Below the pieces are notes generated by a model. It did no database searches. It was not told the DNA's origin and saw only the letters and a list, made by a program, of their open reading frames with translations. A stretch of 64,000 bases of DNA, from contig JBNJFY010000004.1 of assembly GCA_051747265.1 (NCBI GenBank), positions 186,001 through 250,000 on the forward strand, read 5' to 3'. Made by a program: the position numbers and the translations under genes. Positions 17,838 through 27,465 of this stretch are shown piece by piece (positions within the stretch are counted from its first letter, which is position 1; each line of letters begins with the position of its first letter). This DNA comes from JBNJFY01 sp051747265. Lineage in GTDB: Bacteria; Bacteroidota; Rhodothermia; Balneolales; Balneolaceae.

Positions 17838-17862
17838 ATGGTTGGTAATTGAGTGAATGGGT

Positions 17863-20800
17863 TTATTTGATGAGCATCATTTTTCGTGTTTGAACGAACG
17901 TACCTGCTTTAATGCGATACAGATACATGCCGCTGGATAAGTGCTCGGCATTAAAGGTCACTCTATGATGACCGGCTGATTGACGCTCTCCACTAACTAA
18001 GGTGGCTACCTGCTCGCCTAGCATATTATAGATCGCCAGCGTAACTGGCGCAGACTCAGGCAGCGCGTACTTGATTTGCGTTGAAGGGTTAAACGGATTG
18101 GGATAGTTTTTGCCCAACTTAAACTCTTCTGGCGTTTCGTCACCAATCAGGGCGGTGGTCACTGTTTCGAATTCAATAGTATCCGACCAGTTACTATCGC
18201 CGGTTTCATTGCTGGCTAATACCCGCCAGTGGTAAGTGGTTCCGGTTTCCAAACCATCCACCGATAGTTCGGTGTTGGCAATTTGACTGGAGTCTAAGAC
18301 CGTAGTGCTGAAATCCGATTTCTTGGACAATTGCACGTGGTAGGTTTCAGCTCGGTCCGCTTCACCCCAAGTTAGCTTCGGCGAGGTGCTCACACCGGTG
18401 GCTCCGTTGTTGGGAGTCCATTGCGGTGTAGCGGGAACCGGTAACTCCATGGTGAAAGACCAAGAATCCGACCAATTGGTGGTAAACTGATTGGTGACCG
18501 CCCGAACCCGCCAGTGATAGGTGCTGTCATAATCCAGACCTAACTCCACAGACACCAAGGTGTCCGGTATTTCCTTTTTGAGAATTACGGACTTGAAGGA
18601 GTTCGTTTTGGAGATCTCCAATTCATAATTCTGGGCATTATCCACCGGATGCCATTTGAAAGTCAGCGGTCGTGGCTGATCATCCGCTTGATTGGCCGGT
18701 AACGCCAATTGTGGAATGTAGGGGTTGCCTTCCATGGCCGAGGAGGTCACAAATTGAGCACCGTTGCGCAATTTGCCTTCAATGGGACGATGCGCAGAAC
18801 TGTGCGCGATAGCGCCGTCCAGTTCATCATAGCGCCAGTAACCCACCAAGCCGGGTTCGTTGCCCATCAACGCTTTATTATAGCGAGAGGCAATCACCGT
18901 TTTGTCGATGGCTTTGTTGAAGATGCGCACCTCGTCCAACTCCCCGATGAAGTAGTAATCGGTCCCTTCGTTATTAGCTCCAATCACCAAAGGTTTTTCG
19001 GATCGGGATAGATTGGTATTACTGTCCGAGGTACTGTTATCCAGTGCGCCGTTAATGAAAATATGAGTGTTCCCATTATCGTACACACCAGCTACGTGAT
19101 ACCATTTGCCGGGCTCTAAATAGGTATTAGAGGTAACATTTAAGCCCGAACGCCAGGTAGCGTTGAAACGAACTCGGGAAGAATCTCCGGCATCCACCAA
19201 GTTCATTCGATAACCGTGGCTACCCGCACTCTTATTACCCAAAATGAAGGCTCCTTCCTGACTGGCCGCATCTTTGCGGATCCAGACTTCTACGGTCATT
19301 TCCTTGCCCGGTATATCCAGTGATGGATTGTACTCGTGCTGGATGTGAGCATTCTGATTGGTTTCAAATCGAACTGCTTGTCCCGCGGGTTGATCCTTGT
19401 ACAAGGTGCTTTGAACCGGATAGCGGTAGTCACCTTCGCCATTTTGGTTACTGTAGACGCTGGCTTTGTAGTAGTAGGTCACGCTATCATCAGCGGTTTT
19501 ATCCACATACTGATTTTCGCTGGAATTCAGCGAAGTCAGCAGTTGATAGGATTGATTATCGGTAGATCGGTAGATTTTGTAATTATCAGCGCTGAAATAA
19601 GCCAGAGATTGTTGATCTACATTGATAACCACTCCGGTATCCGACGGTTGAGCATACAAATTGGGTGGCAGAGGATATACGCCACGTTCATTAAAGTTGA
19701 ATGCTCCTACCGCGGAACTGGTAGCCGGACGATGAGCTTGAGAAACGACTTCATCATTTACATGACTATCGAAGCGCCAATAACCAACTAAATTCGATTC
19801 ATCGCCCCAGAGTATTTTGTTGAGGTCACCCTGGATTTGGCCAATGGTTCGACTGGCGTTATAAATTTTCAGTTCGTCCAGTTGGCCTTGGAAGAAATCG
19901 GCATTTTTCGCCTGATTACTACCGATAATAAACGAATTGTCCGTACGGGAACCGAGTTCCGTTGAGCTATCTGTAGTTTCGGCATCCAATTCGCCATTGA
20001 TGTAGATATGAGTGCCGCCATCGTTATAGACTACGGCTACGTGCGTCCAAACTCCCGCGCGGATGCCCGCGTTGGATGTCACGTTCAGCCCCGAGCGCCA
20101 CGTCATATTGGCCTTAAGATGGGTTTCTTCACCGGAGCTTTCCAAGGCAATATAGTACCCGTTGGATCCATCATCTTTATTACCCAGGATCATCTGTTGC
20201 CCACTGGTAGTCGCAGAATCACGTTTGATCCAGAACATCACGGTCAGATGTTTGCCATCCACATCCAGGGCCGGATTGTACCCAAAATCGAGATACCCCT
20301 GATTGGCAAAGTCAATTGAGGTACCGCCCTTTTGTTGATGGGGAGTAAGGGTCACAGGTTGAGAGGGGGAACTTTCGTTGCCGTTGTCATCCACAATGGA
20401 AACCCGGTACTCATCGGTATTATCGTTGGTACCGTTAGAGTAGGCAAGGATATCTCCATCGGTCGGGTTAGTTACGGTTTCAATCAGACTACCGTTGCGA
20501 TACACTTTGTATTTATCCAACGTACCGATATCGTAACCACGGCGATTTACTTTCAAGGACACCAATCCATTTCCGATCTTGCCAAATACCTTGGGCGGAA
20601 GAGGGAAAATATTATGCCCTTCCGTGGTCACTTGATTGACCATGGAACCCGTGTTGCCATTGCCACTGAAATCAGTGATCTGATTATATTGGTCCGTATT
20701 CATTTTATAATAAGCCTGAAGCCCGGTTTCGTTACCGGTTAGCTCTTCAGCGAAATGATCTCGAATATCGAACAATGTTTTGGCGGTGCTGTATATCCGG

Positions 20801-22995
20801 AGATTGTCGATATCTCCTTTTAAAAACTGTCCGTTTTTGGATTGGTTGCTACCCAAAATCAGATTTAAGGCCGTGGAGTTTAGGTTGGCCGAATTGTCTG
20901 TTCCTTCGGCATCCAGTTCGCCATTTATGTAGAGCTGAACCTTGTCGTCGTTGAATACCGCGGCAACATGGGTCCAGGTATTAGCACGAATGCCTTGGGT
21001 TGAGGTCAGGTTCAATCCTGATCGCCATGTAGCTTCAAAACGGACACGACGGGCTTCTCCGGTGCCATTCAGGCGAACTTTGTATCCATCACCGCCGCCA
21101 TCTTTCTTGGTTAAGATAACAGCATCTTCATCAGCAGTGGGATCGAACCGTAGCCAAAACTCTAACGTTAAGGCGTTACCCGAAATATTGACGGAACTGC
21201 TATTGGGGATCTCAACATATCCCAGCCCATTAAACGAAAGGTGAGAAGGGGTCGACGTATTACCCGTGGTAACTAAGGCAAAATCTTGACTCCCATTGGT
21301 CAGACTACCTTTGTGGGAGACTCGGATGGTATAAAATCCTTTATCGGGAGCATCGATATACACTTGCTCGACATTATCCTTATCGTTATCTGCTTTGGTA
21401 GCCGCAGCAGATGGATTGGAGCCATCCAGCACATACGGTTTGTATTCATTCCCATCTTGATCCAAAACGCGAACATCCAAGTCATTGACCAACATTTTTT
21501 TAGTGGGGTTTAACTTGGTGCTGGCAGGAGTGCCGGCCGGATCATTCCAGGCGATAGTGGCTTTTAGCGGTTCGGTTCCGTCATTCCACACCACATATTC
21601 CTTGGTGTCACCATCGGTTAGCGATAGCTCGCGAATATGTGTTAATGGGATGCTGTTGGCATCGTTAGATAGTAATTCGGCTGCTTTTTGCGTATTCAAC
21701 ATCCCCCAACCAAACGTATAGTCAGGCCCTTCGGAAGGACCGGCTTCATCGGCGGTATGAATAACCAGAGCTTTCATGGTTGCCGAGAGCGGATCCGAGT
21801 TATATAGATCGCTATATAGTTGTTGAAGCAGCGCTATGGATCCGGTAGTTGCCGGCGAGGACATAGAAGTACCGGATTTAGTTGTGTAGTCAGTATCGCC
21901 GGAAGAACTAGTCGATTTCAAATTGGTTCCGTTAGCTACGATATCCGGTTTGATACGACCATCATCGGTTGGTCCCATACTACTGAAACCGGCAATGGAT
22001 ACATCCGAGGGCGAACTATATCCGCCTGATATATCCCGTGCGGCTCCCAAGGTAAGTACGTTTTTGGATGTCGCCTTTTGTCCTAGTGATCCATATCCGG
22101 ATGAACCTCCATCCAGGTCACGAACGGTAGAGGAGCTCACCCATTGATTTTGGCTACTATCCCAAACTCTATGTTGTACGGGCTGACTACTCGGGCCCTG
22201 CGATTGATCATTTCCCGCGGATTTAATGATCAGATATTGGGGAGCATTGTTAGCAATTTGATCCCAGCTTTGCGCTTGTGCGTCATACAAACCCAACTCG
22301 TGGTCTTCAGTACGACTCACGGTCGTATCTCCGTACCAATACCATCTTGCTTCATCATTGTCATATTCCCAACCATGAACTTGACCGTAGGAGTGATTGG
22401 AAATACGCAATCCATTGGATGCCGCAGTAGACATTTCACTATTATCGGAGTTCCAATCATAGGCATCCAGATTGGCTTCAAAGGCCATGCCTTTAGCGGA
22501 AGCATCGACCCCCTCGGCGATCATGGTACCCGCCACGTGTGTAGCGTGATCACTCAGGCTGCTAGCCCCATCTTGTTGGGTGACTCGTCCGCCAAATTCC
22601 TGGTGTGTATCAAGCACTTTGCCGCCATCCCAAATACCCAGGGTTTCGCCGGATCCGGTCAGGCTAAAGGACGTGGAGCCGCTGGGCCAGATTTCATCAG
22701 TAGAACTTGATTCCGCCGCGTCAATGTTATGGGTGGCGTAGTACACCGGCATCCCGTCTTTAAAGCGTTGTAGCTCAATGATTTTACCATTGGGCAATAC
22801 CTGCCGGACTGGAATTCCCGCTTCTTGGGCACGTTCCACGGCGGCTGCGCGTTCGGCTTGCCACTCATTGCGAAATTGAGTAGATAAATCTCGCAATTGA
22901 TTTACCTTTGTTTTGGTTTGTCCGTACACCATCCCCGATCCCATAAAGAGCAGGATGAGCACGAGAAGTTGTATACGTTTCATATATCCTCGCAT
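17863..22995 (-). CDS. T9SS-secreted subtilisin-like serine protease with three LamG domains
   Basis: 1710 residues. Signal peptide (KRIQLLVLILLFMGSGMVYGQ) and propeptide-like helix, then a peptidase S8 domain with Asp123 (GIWDGG), His150 (SDHATHVAGT), oxyanion Asn262 (SAGND) and Ser377 (SGTSMSSP), so active. A beta domain (about 450-580) follows, then three LamG/concanavalin-like domains (about 587-790, 893-1100, 1205-1420), each with a WRSGLN(L/V)TS segment, separated by fibronectin-III-like linkers, then two FN3 domains. The end (GKNYPNPFNPSTQI, then GMYLYRIKAG and a basic tail) is a type A T9SS sorting domain. Destined for the cell surface. ATG 22995 or ATG 22983 may start it; both have a GAGGA-type site. 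Confidence 0.93.
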   Translation of the reverse strand: MRGYMKRIQLLVLILLFMGSGMVYGQTKTKVNQLRDLSTQFRNEWQAERAAAVERAQEAGIPVRQVLPNGKIIELQRFKDGMPVYYATHNIDAAESSSTDEIWPSGSTSFSLTGSGETLGIWDGGKVLDTHQEFGGRVTQQDGASSLSDHATHVAGTMIAEGVDASAKGMAFEANLDAYDWNSDNSEMSTAASNGLRISNHSYGQVHGWEYDNDEARWYWYGDTTVSRTEDHELGLYDAQAQSWDQIANNAPQYLIIKSAGNDQSQGPSSQPVQHRVWDSSQNQWVSSSTVRDLDGGSSGYGSLGQKATSKNVLTLGAARDISGGYSSPSDVSIAGFSSMGPTDDGRIKPDIVANGTNLKSTSSSGDTDYTTKSGTSMSSPATTGSIALLQQLYSDLYNSDPLSATMKALVIHTADEAGPSEGPDYTFGWGMLNTQKAAELLSNDANSIPLTHIRELSLTDGDTKEYVVWNDGTEPLKATIAWNDPAGTPASTKLNPTKKMLVNDLDVRVLDQDGNEYKPYVLDGSNPSAAATKADNDKDNVEQVYIDAPDKGFYTIRVSHKGSLTNGSQDFALVTTGNTSTPSHLSFNGLGYVEIPNSSSVNISGNALTLEFWLRFDPTADEDAVILTKKDGGGDGYKVRLNGTGEARRVRFEATWRSGLNLTSTQGIRANTWTHVAAVFNDDKVQLYINGELDAEGTDNSANLNSTALNLILGSNQSKNGQFLKGDIDNLRIYSTAKTLFDIRDHFAEELTGNETGLQAYYKMNTDQYNQITDFSGNGNTGSMVNQVTTEGHNIFPLPPKVFGKIGNGLVSLKVNRRGYDIGTLDKYKVYRNGSLIETVTNPTDGDILAYSNGTNDNTDEYRVSIVDDNGNESSPSQPVTLTPHQQKGGTSIDFANQGYLDFGYNPALDVDGKHLTVMFWIKRDSATTSGQQMILGNKDDGSNGYYIALESSGEETHLKANMTWRSGLNVTSNAGIRAGVWTHVAVVYNDGGTHIYINGELDAETTDSSTELGSRTDNSFIIGSNQAKNADFFQGQLDELKIYNASRTIGQIQGDLNKILWGDESNLVGYWRFDSHVNDEVVSQAHRPATSSAVGAFNFNERGVYPLPPNLYAQPSDTGVVINVDQQSLAYFSADNYKIYRSTDNQSYQLLTSLNSSENQYVDKTADDSVTYYYKASVYSNQNGEGDYRYPVQSTLYKDQPAGQAVRFETNQNAHIQHEYNPSLDIPGKEMTVEVWIRKDAASQEGAFILGNKSAGSHGYRMNLVDAGDSSRVRFNATWRSGLNVTSNTYLEPGKWYHVAGVYDNGNTHIFINGALDNSTSDSNTNLSRSEKPLVIGANNEGTDYYFIGELDEVRIFNKAIDKTVIASRYNKALMGNEPGLVGYWRYDELDGAIAHSSAHRPIEGKLRNGAQFVTSSAMEGNPYIPQLALPANQADDQPRPLTFKWHPVDNAQNYELEISKTNSFKSVILKKEIPDTLVSVELGLDYDSTYHWRVRAVTNQFTTNWSDSWSFTMELPVPATPQWTPNNGATGVSTSPKLTWGEADRAETYHVQLSKKSDFSTTVLDSSQIANTELSVDGLETGTTYHWRVLASNETGDSNWSDTIEFETVTTALIGDETPEEFKLGKNYPNPFNPSTQIKYALPESAPVTLAIYNMLGEQVATLVSGERQSAGHHRVTFNAEHLSSGMYLYRIKAGTFVQTRKMMLIK

Positions 22996-23038
22996 GTTAA
23001 TCCTCTGTAGTGATTTGTTGGTTGATGAATAGATTGAC

Positions 23039-23626
23039 CTACTTGAGCTGGTTTAAAGTTTCCCTGAGCAACTCACGTAAATCAAAAAAGTGTTCTGGAT
23101 AAAATTGAGTGTCGCCTCCCAGTTTCGCTCGCACCGTTTTCAATGTATCCGTCGGAGTCAATCGAGCAGTTATGGTAACCGATTCGGCTGGTGTTCTAAG
23201 TCGAGTTTCATTAGGTCCACCTTGGGGAATCCGGGAGGGATAGGAAAAAAACTGGTACTTTTCGAGGGCGCTATAAATTCGATCCATTTGCTGCGATGAC
23301 AGCGTGTCGTGGGCAATTATAGTGTCTTGGGTAGCACGATTTCCCTGGTAGATACGTTTGTAGATCCAGTATTCCCTATCAAAATTTATTTCTATGCGGT
23401 GTCCGTAGATATCACCATCATTATATTCCTCAAATCCACCGCCTTCTGAATATTCAAGCATCTGATAAGAAGTTGTCTGCTGCGAACATGGGGGGGTAGG
23501 GCATGGTGTTTGGTTGTTGTTAACACAGTTTAATAACAGGATACCCAAAAAGGGAAATGCTAGGATAGGCTTGATGAAAGTTTTAGGAACGATAATGTTA
23601 AGAAGATTTTTAAACGTATTGATCAC
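23039..23626 (-). CDS. Putative lipoprotein of unknown function
   Basis: 195 residues, not recognised. Hydrophobic start ending in LGILLLNC gives a lipobox; then a Cys/Pro-rich segment (PCPTPPCSQQ) and a soluble alpha/beta part with DTLSSQQMDRIYSALEKYQFFSYPSRIP, a pattern seen in many Bacteroidota lipoproteins of about 150-200 residues with a 'slope-like' DUF6438-type organisation (uncertain). The start is GTG 23624-23626 because no in-frame ATG precedes the hydrophobic stretch. It lies 43 bases upstream of the subtilase start in the same direction and may share its transcript. Confidence 0.6.
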   Translation of the reverse strand: MINTFKNLLNIIVPKTFIKPILAFPFLGILLLNCVNNNQTPCPTPPCSQQTTSYQMLEYSEGGGFEEYNDGDIYGHRIEINFDREYWIYKRIYQGNRATQDTIIAHDTLSSQQMDRIYSALEKYQFFSYPSRIPQGGPNETRLRTPAESVTITARLTPTDTLKTVRAKLGGDTQFYPEHFFDLRELLRETLNQLK

Positions 23627-24095
23627 CAGTCAATCAGATTTATTCATCAAATGTTGTAAATATATGGGAGATAGCAAAATGGATGCTCCATTATTCAATC
23701 GACTTGGATAGTAGTAGGGGGTTTGGTTTGAATTGTTCCCTGAAAATTTGGGAATTCAGGATGAGAAAAAATCATCCTCTATTTGGATTGTTTAAATGGC
23801 AGAGGGCATTGCGAACATGGAGTGTGAACTCCCCGCTTAAGTCTGGTATAAGGGGATGCAACTGCAGTTTATCTATGTAAAAATGTTTTCGAGGGTTGGC
23901 ATAATCTTCTGATTATGCTTCTAACGATTTCAACGACGATTTTAAAAGGGAGGTAAGTCTAGAATCGCGTTATGTCGTAATCGTGCAAAAAATCGATAAA
24001 AAGTTTCGTCGATTCTAAGATTGAATAGTATTACTTGAACTGACTCTCATTTTTCTCTAAGACGGTCGTGAGCGTCCACTCGTCCCCCTCCAAAC

Positions 24096-24130
24096 CAGCG
24101 CAAGTCTAAGCGAAGCGGAGACTTGCGCTG
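24096..24130. repeat. REP hairpin R2 (12-bp perfect stem)
   Basis: CAGCGCAAGTCT (24096-24107), AAGCGAAGCGG, AGACTTGCGCTG (24119-24130). The same hairpin with an A in one arm (CAGCACAAGTCT...AGACTTGCGCTG) recurs in the opposite orientation at 38440, 40552, 56077, 56402 and 56652, so this is an interspersed family. Confidence 0.85.
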
Positions 24131-24177
24131 ATTAAAGCAGTCATTGCGATCGAATTCACAGTCAGCAATCCCGCACG

Positions 24178-24384
24178 ATTAATCTCCCTCGCGGCTATGT
24201 ATTTTCCATGGCCTCCAAACGTGCCCGGCGGGAGAGGCAGAGGGAGGAGGCGCAACCAAATCACCACTGATATCGAACATGTAGATACCCAGCAGATCGC
24301 GATCCAGTACCACCGAGCGATCTGCCATAAAAAAGCCTCACTGCTGATTCCGCACTCACGGGCAAGGATGCCCGTGCTACGTGG
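24178..24384. repeat. Dispersed repeat R1, copy 2
   Basis: Same landmarks and order as 11885-12126. Read on the minus strand it encodes MADRSVVLDRDLLG and PPSASPAGHVWR, close to the frame of copy 1, but a one-base insertion in a T-run separates this from the preceding shared peptide HVARASLPVS. Confidence 0.75.
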
Positions 24385-24464
24385 AATGAAAATAGGTTGG
24401 TTTCCCCAACCGACCAGTAGATCCAGGCGCCTTTCTTTTCCATCGGCTAAATAGTAAATAGGAA

Positions 24465-25046
24465 TCAAAATGCCCACTGAATAGAAATTCCGGGACTCCG
24501 GTGATTGAAATGCAAAGACAGCTGCTGGGTTTTGGAATGATCGCCTAGTTCAATGTCTAGGGGCTTCCAGACTTGCTTATGGGTTAAACTACCCATAATT
24601 AACCCCATAAAGCCACCCGCGAAACCCCCAATAACCAATCCGCCGAGAAATGCTTCCGCGGGTGTTAATAATTCTATACAATATGGATCACTTGAGCTAC
24701 AGCTATTTGAGGATGCCAATGCGATAAACCCGGTTATTCCACCTCCTATTCCCGCACCCACGAGAGCTCCTTTACCTGGAAAATTTTTTTGTATAGATAG
24801 TTCTATTTGTCGAATGGATGACCAGGGTAGTGTCACAAGCCTTTGGTTATGTAATAACGAAATTTCTGTGGAATTGACCATTTTCAGCTTACCAATCAGG
24901 GTATCAGATAAAACTTCTTCGGTTAGTACCCGAATCCGGTCCCCTTCTTTCAAGTCGGAAAATTGAGCACATACCAATCGAGTGGTAGCTAGAAAACTGA
25001 GTAGGGTTATCAAAAAGAAACCTAAATATTGCTTGTTCATAGTCAT
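24465..25046 (-). CDS. Secreted/membrane hypothetical protein with glycine-zipper segment
   Basis: 193 residues, function unknown. Signal peptide (YLGFFLITLLSFLATTRLVCAQ), then a short beta-rich domain starting DLKEGDRIRVLTEEVLSDTLIGKL with STEISLLHNQRLVTLPWSSIRQIEL, an SH3/LSM-like pattern common in Bacteroidota envelope proteins, then two Gly-rich hydrophobic stretches (GALVGAGIGGGITGFIALAS and FLGGLVIGGFAGGFMGLIMG) that would insert in a membrane, and a C-terminal strand ending in aromatic Phe. Two ATGs (25046, 25040); no Shine-Dalgarno. Flanked by repeats on both sides. Confidence 0.65.
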   Translation of the reverse strand: MTMNKQYLGFFLITLLSFLATTRLVCAQFSDLKEGDRIRVLTEEVLSDTLIGKLKMVNSTEISLLHNQRLVTLPWSSIRQIELSIQKNFPGKGALVGAGIGGGITGFIALASSNSCSSSDPYCIELLTPAEAFLGGLVIGGFAGGFMGLIMGSLTHKQVWKPLDIELGDHSKTQQLSLHFNHRSPGISIQWAF

Positions 25047-25203
25047 ATTGAATTACAGTATCAACAGATGAGTTTTAAACTAGTAGTATTGCGAGGGAGG
25101 TACGCTAGTGCTCAACCCAAACTCCTTGTACGTTGGGATATAAAGGTCAGGTAAGGGTAAGGAGCGTCATAAATTCTGTTATGATATTGTAGTATAGATA
25201 CTA

Positions 25204-25328
25204 GAGGGCATTGCAAAACTATCTGTCATTGCGAACGTAGTGCGAATATCATTGAATAGATCTGGCAAATGGTAGTCGTTATTACCTCTTTCCAGGAGAA
25301 AAAAATAGGAAAACTTTGCAAATCCCTC
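25204..25328. mobile_element. MITE M1, copy 1 (decayed)
   Basis: Left end GAGGGCATTGCAAAACT, right end ACTTTGCAAATCCCTC, with the shared interior CTGTCATTGCGAACGTAGTGCG near the left. Flanks TACTA (25199-25203) and TATTA (25329-25333) match at four of five bases, as expected for an aged 5-bp target duplication. 125 bp, no coding capacity. Confidence 0.75.
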
Positions 25329-25514
25329 TATTAGTGAGAATTGTCATTGGACTGTGGTAAATGGTATTTACTAATGTAGTAGAATGTATCAAGGGATAAG
25401 TATTACATATAGATTAGTATATATCCCTTCGTGTGGGCATAGCTTATTTTATATCATTGTTGTAAATGATCATTTCGTGTATAATTATATGCAACAAATT
25501 CAGAGGAGAATGTT

Positions 25515-25712
25515 ATGCCACTTGCCAAAGTTATTGAAGTAATGTCTGAAGGCTCCACAATGGAAGAGGCTGTTCAGAATGCGGTTAATGATGCCGCAAA
25601 AACCATTCATAATATCAAAAGTGTATATGTCGAAAATATTCAAGCTATCGTTGAGAATGAAAAGGTGACCAAATATCGAATAGACGCCAAAATAACGTTT
25701 ATATTGGATTAA
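25515..25712 (+). CDS. Dodecin-family flavin-binding protein
   Basis: 65 residues, the family length. KVIEVMSEGSTMEEAVQNAVNDAAKTIHNIKSV is the strand-helix of dodecins, followed by QAIVENEKVTKYRIDAKITFIL. Dodecins form hollow dodecamers that store or sequester flavin or CoA. The aromatic position that stacks on the flavin (Trp in archaeal and mycobacterial dodecins) appears to be Tyr here (SVYVEN), while the Gln of QAIV is kept, so ligand preference may differ. AGAGGAG seven bases upstream gives a strong start. Monocistronic with its own terminator. Confidence 0.88.
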   Translation: MPLAKVIEVMSEGSTMEEAVQNAVNDAAKTIHNIKSVYVENIQAIVENEKVTKYRIDAKITFILD

Positions 25713-25758
25713 TAACCGAATATATTGTTTTGTAGCTCATTTAAAATCCGATAGGATT

Positions 25759-25793
25759 AAGCCCCTGTTCATTAAAATGGACAGGGGCTTTTT
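25759..25793 (+). terminator. Rho-independent terminator after dodecin
   Basis: AAGCCCCTGTTCATT, loop, ATGGACAGGGGCTT followed by TTT: a long GC-rich stem with one internal mismatch 47 bases after the dodecin stop. Confidence 0.9.
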
Positions 25794-25844
25794 ACTTAAC
25801 CGACTAGCTATACTTATGGAGTAGAAATGAAAGTAAAATTAGGA

Positions 25845-25973
25845 GGGAGCTTTGCAAAACTACCTGTCATTGCGAACGTAGTGCGGCAATCCCCTGACTA
25901 GATTGTATAAATGGTGATTGTTTCTACATTCTGTCACGAAAAAGTAAATTTTGGAAGCTTTTGCAAAGCCTTC
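25845..25973. mobile_element. MITE M1, copy 2, with target duplication TAGGA
   Basis: 129 bp. Ends GGGAGCTTTGCAAAAC and CTTTTGCAAAGCCTTC are inverted relatives of the copy 3 ends, and the interior (ACCTGTCATTGCGAACGTAG, then GGCAATCCCCTGA) is nearly identical to copy 3. Directly flanked on both sides by TAGGA (25840-25844, 25974-25978). Confidence 0.88.
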
Positions 25974-26254
25974 TAGGACGGAGGTGTAGACTAATTGACG
26001 TTTATATGGATTAGGTTAATATATTACTTAGATGCGTGTATAGTTAATGAGATTATGACTATAGTTATAAAATAAATATGGGTTATATGTAGTGTGTGGG
26101 GTTCATAAAATAAATACAAACATATACAATAAATGAGGTAGTATTGCTATAGGTGAATGATGGGAATAGGTGTACATTTTAAGTGAAGAGTGAGCGAACC
26201 TAAATAGTCAGAAATACTGACATTTATCTGCATCAAAGATCAAGAGGTACTAAA

Positions 26255-27358
26255 ATGAAAAGTAAAAGAATTATTCCCATTGTATTTCCTATCCTCATGT
26301 TATTCATGTGGAGTTGCGAAGGCCCCGTTACAACCTAAGATGAGAAGGTGAGTATTGAAAATAACACCCAATTTGTTGAAAATCCGAGTAAACTAATTGC
26401 CAATAGTAATGGTGATATCGTCGTAATCAATGACCATAGTAACGGCAATGGTAACGGTCATGGTATCGGTGGTGGCAATGGAAACGGTGGCGGCAAAGGG
26501 AACGGTAATGGTGGTGGAAAAGGATCTGGCGGTGGCAAAAAGGGTGAGCTGTTCGGTGATATGTATCTACTATATCGCGACGCGAATGGTGTCCCGATTT
26601 TAAGTCCTGATGGTTTCTATCAACCTATCGATATCAATGGAGAACTGATTCCACTTGACGAAGAGGGTCATCCATTGGATGAAGAAGCCACAGTAGAAGT
26701 GGAACTAGGTCGAATGAACGTTATTCGTTCACCAGAGCGAGTTCTGGATCGAGGTCTAGGTGAAGTATTGAGCGTACTTGCTCAGGCTGATGCCATTAAT
26801 ACCGATGCTGCCGGCCGATTGGAAATTACCATTGGTGAAGAGATCAAAACTATTGATGCGCCTATAGAAAACCTAGCGGTGTACAGGGAGTTATTGAATA
26901 ACGGACATTTGGAAGTTTCACTGAAAGGTACAGTTCAGATTGAAGATGGTTTGGATGCTATGTTTGATCAAAACAGTACGCCGGATGCCGTTGACTTGTT
27001 GATAGCAAAAAGCTTCTTGGCGGGCGCTACTGACAAAACGGTTCCTATGACCATCGATAAAATTATTTATACCCACGCAATTATGGGGTTGGAAGGTACC
27101 ATCATTCAGAAAGAAATTGAATATATCGATTTCTTAGCAATGGACTTCACTTATAACCGATCTGAATTATACAGCGATAAATATGTAGAAGTCTTAGTAG
27201 AAATATCTCCAGGTGTATATGAAATACAAACAGTTAACATATTTGCGACTGTATTTAACTCAGAGCAGTATGATGAGTCTGGTGGAGCTGCTGTATACAC
27301 GCAAGCTGCGGAAGATGCCCGACGAGTTATCAACTTTGTTCATGATTATGCTTACTAG
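26255..27358 (+). pseudogene. Gly/Asn-rich lipoprotein gene interrupted by one in-frame TAA
   Basis: ATG 26255 starts a lipoprotein signal (MKSKRIIPIVFPILMLFMWSC) that ends at TAA 26336-26338, 27 codons in. The same frame then runs open for over 1 kb (DEKVSIENN... to the stop at 27358), and the mature part has no signal of its own, so one stop splits signal and body. CAA to TAA is the simplest cause. The body has a low-complexity stretch of NGNG, GGGKG and similar repeats (about 35-65) and then a folded-looking acidic domain ending in QAAEDARRVINFVHDYAY; no family recognised. GTG 26348 could restart translation but would give a cytoplasmic protein. Readthrough or sequence error remain possible. 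Confidence 0.75.
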
Positions 27359-27465
27359 GTTAGCCTAGAATTCATGATCTAAACGAATATAATTTTAAAT
27401 TTCCGGCCGACTTATTCTGAGTCGGCTGGTCTATATCCAACCAAACACAATCAAGAGGTATTCAA

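Larger units (their letters stand above)
23627..24464. other. 838-bp noncoding region with repeats
   Basis: No credible gene. At 23801 there is a decayed GAGGGCATTGCGAAC sequence resembling the left end of the 129-bp MITE family; at 24096-24130 a REP hairpin; at 24178-24384 copy 2 of dispersed repeat R1. Upstream promoters for the lipoprotein gene must be within the first part, but none is recognisable. Confidence 0.65.

Noticed and set aside
20332..22710. Long plus-strand frames opposite the subtilase gene (e.g. 188 and 136 codons)
   Set aside because: They lie antisense to a complete, motif-rich protease reading frame and have no recognisable domain; typical shadow frames of a long gene.
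23801..23860. Fourth copy of the 129-bp MITE
   Set aside because: Only the left 15 bases (GAGGGCATTGCGAAC) and a GTGTGAACTCCCC stretch resemble it; no right end or target duplication.
24106..24477. 123-codon minus-strand frame overlapping R1 copy 2
   Set aside because: It runs through the R2 hairpin and R1 repeat and joins different frames of repeat-derived peptides (PRSTGILAREC versus HVARASLPVS). Not a gene as such; the conserved peptide is discussed as a finding.
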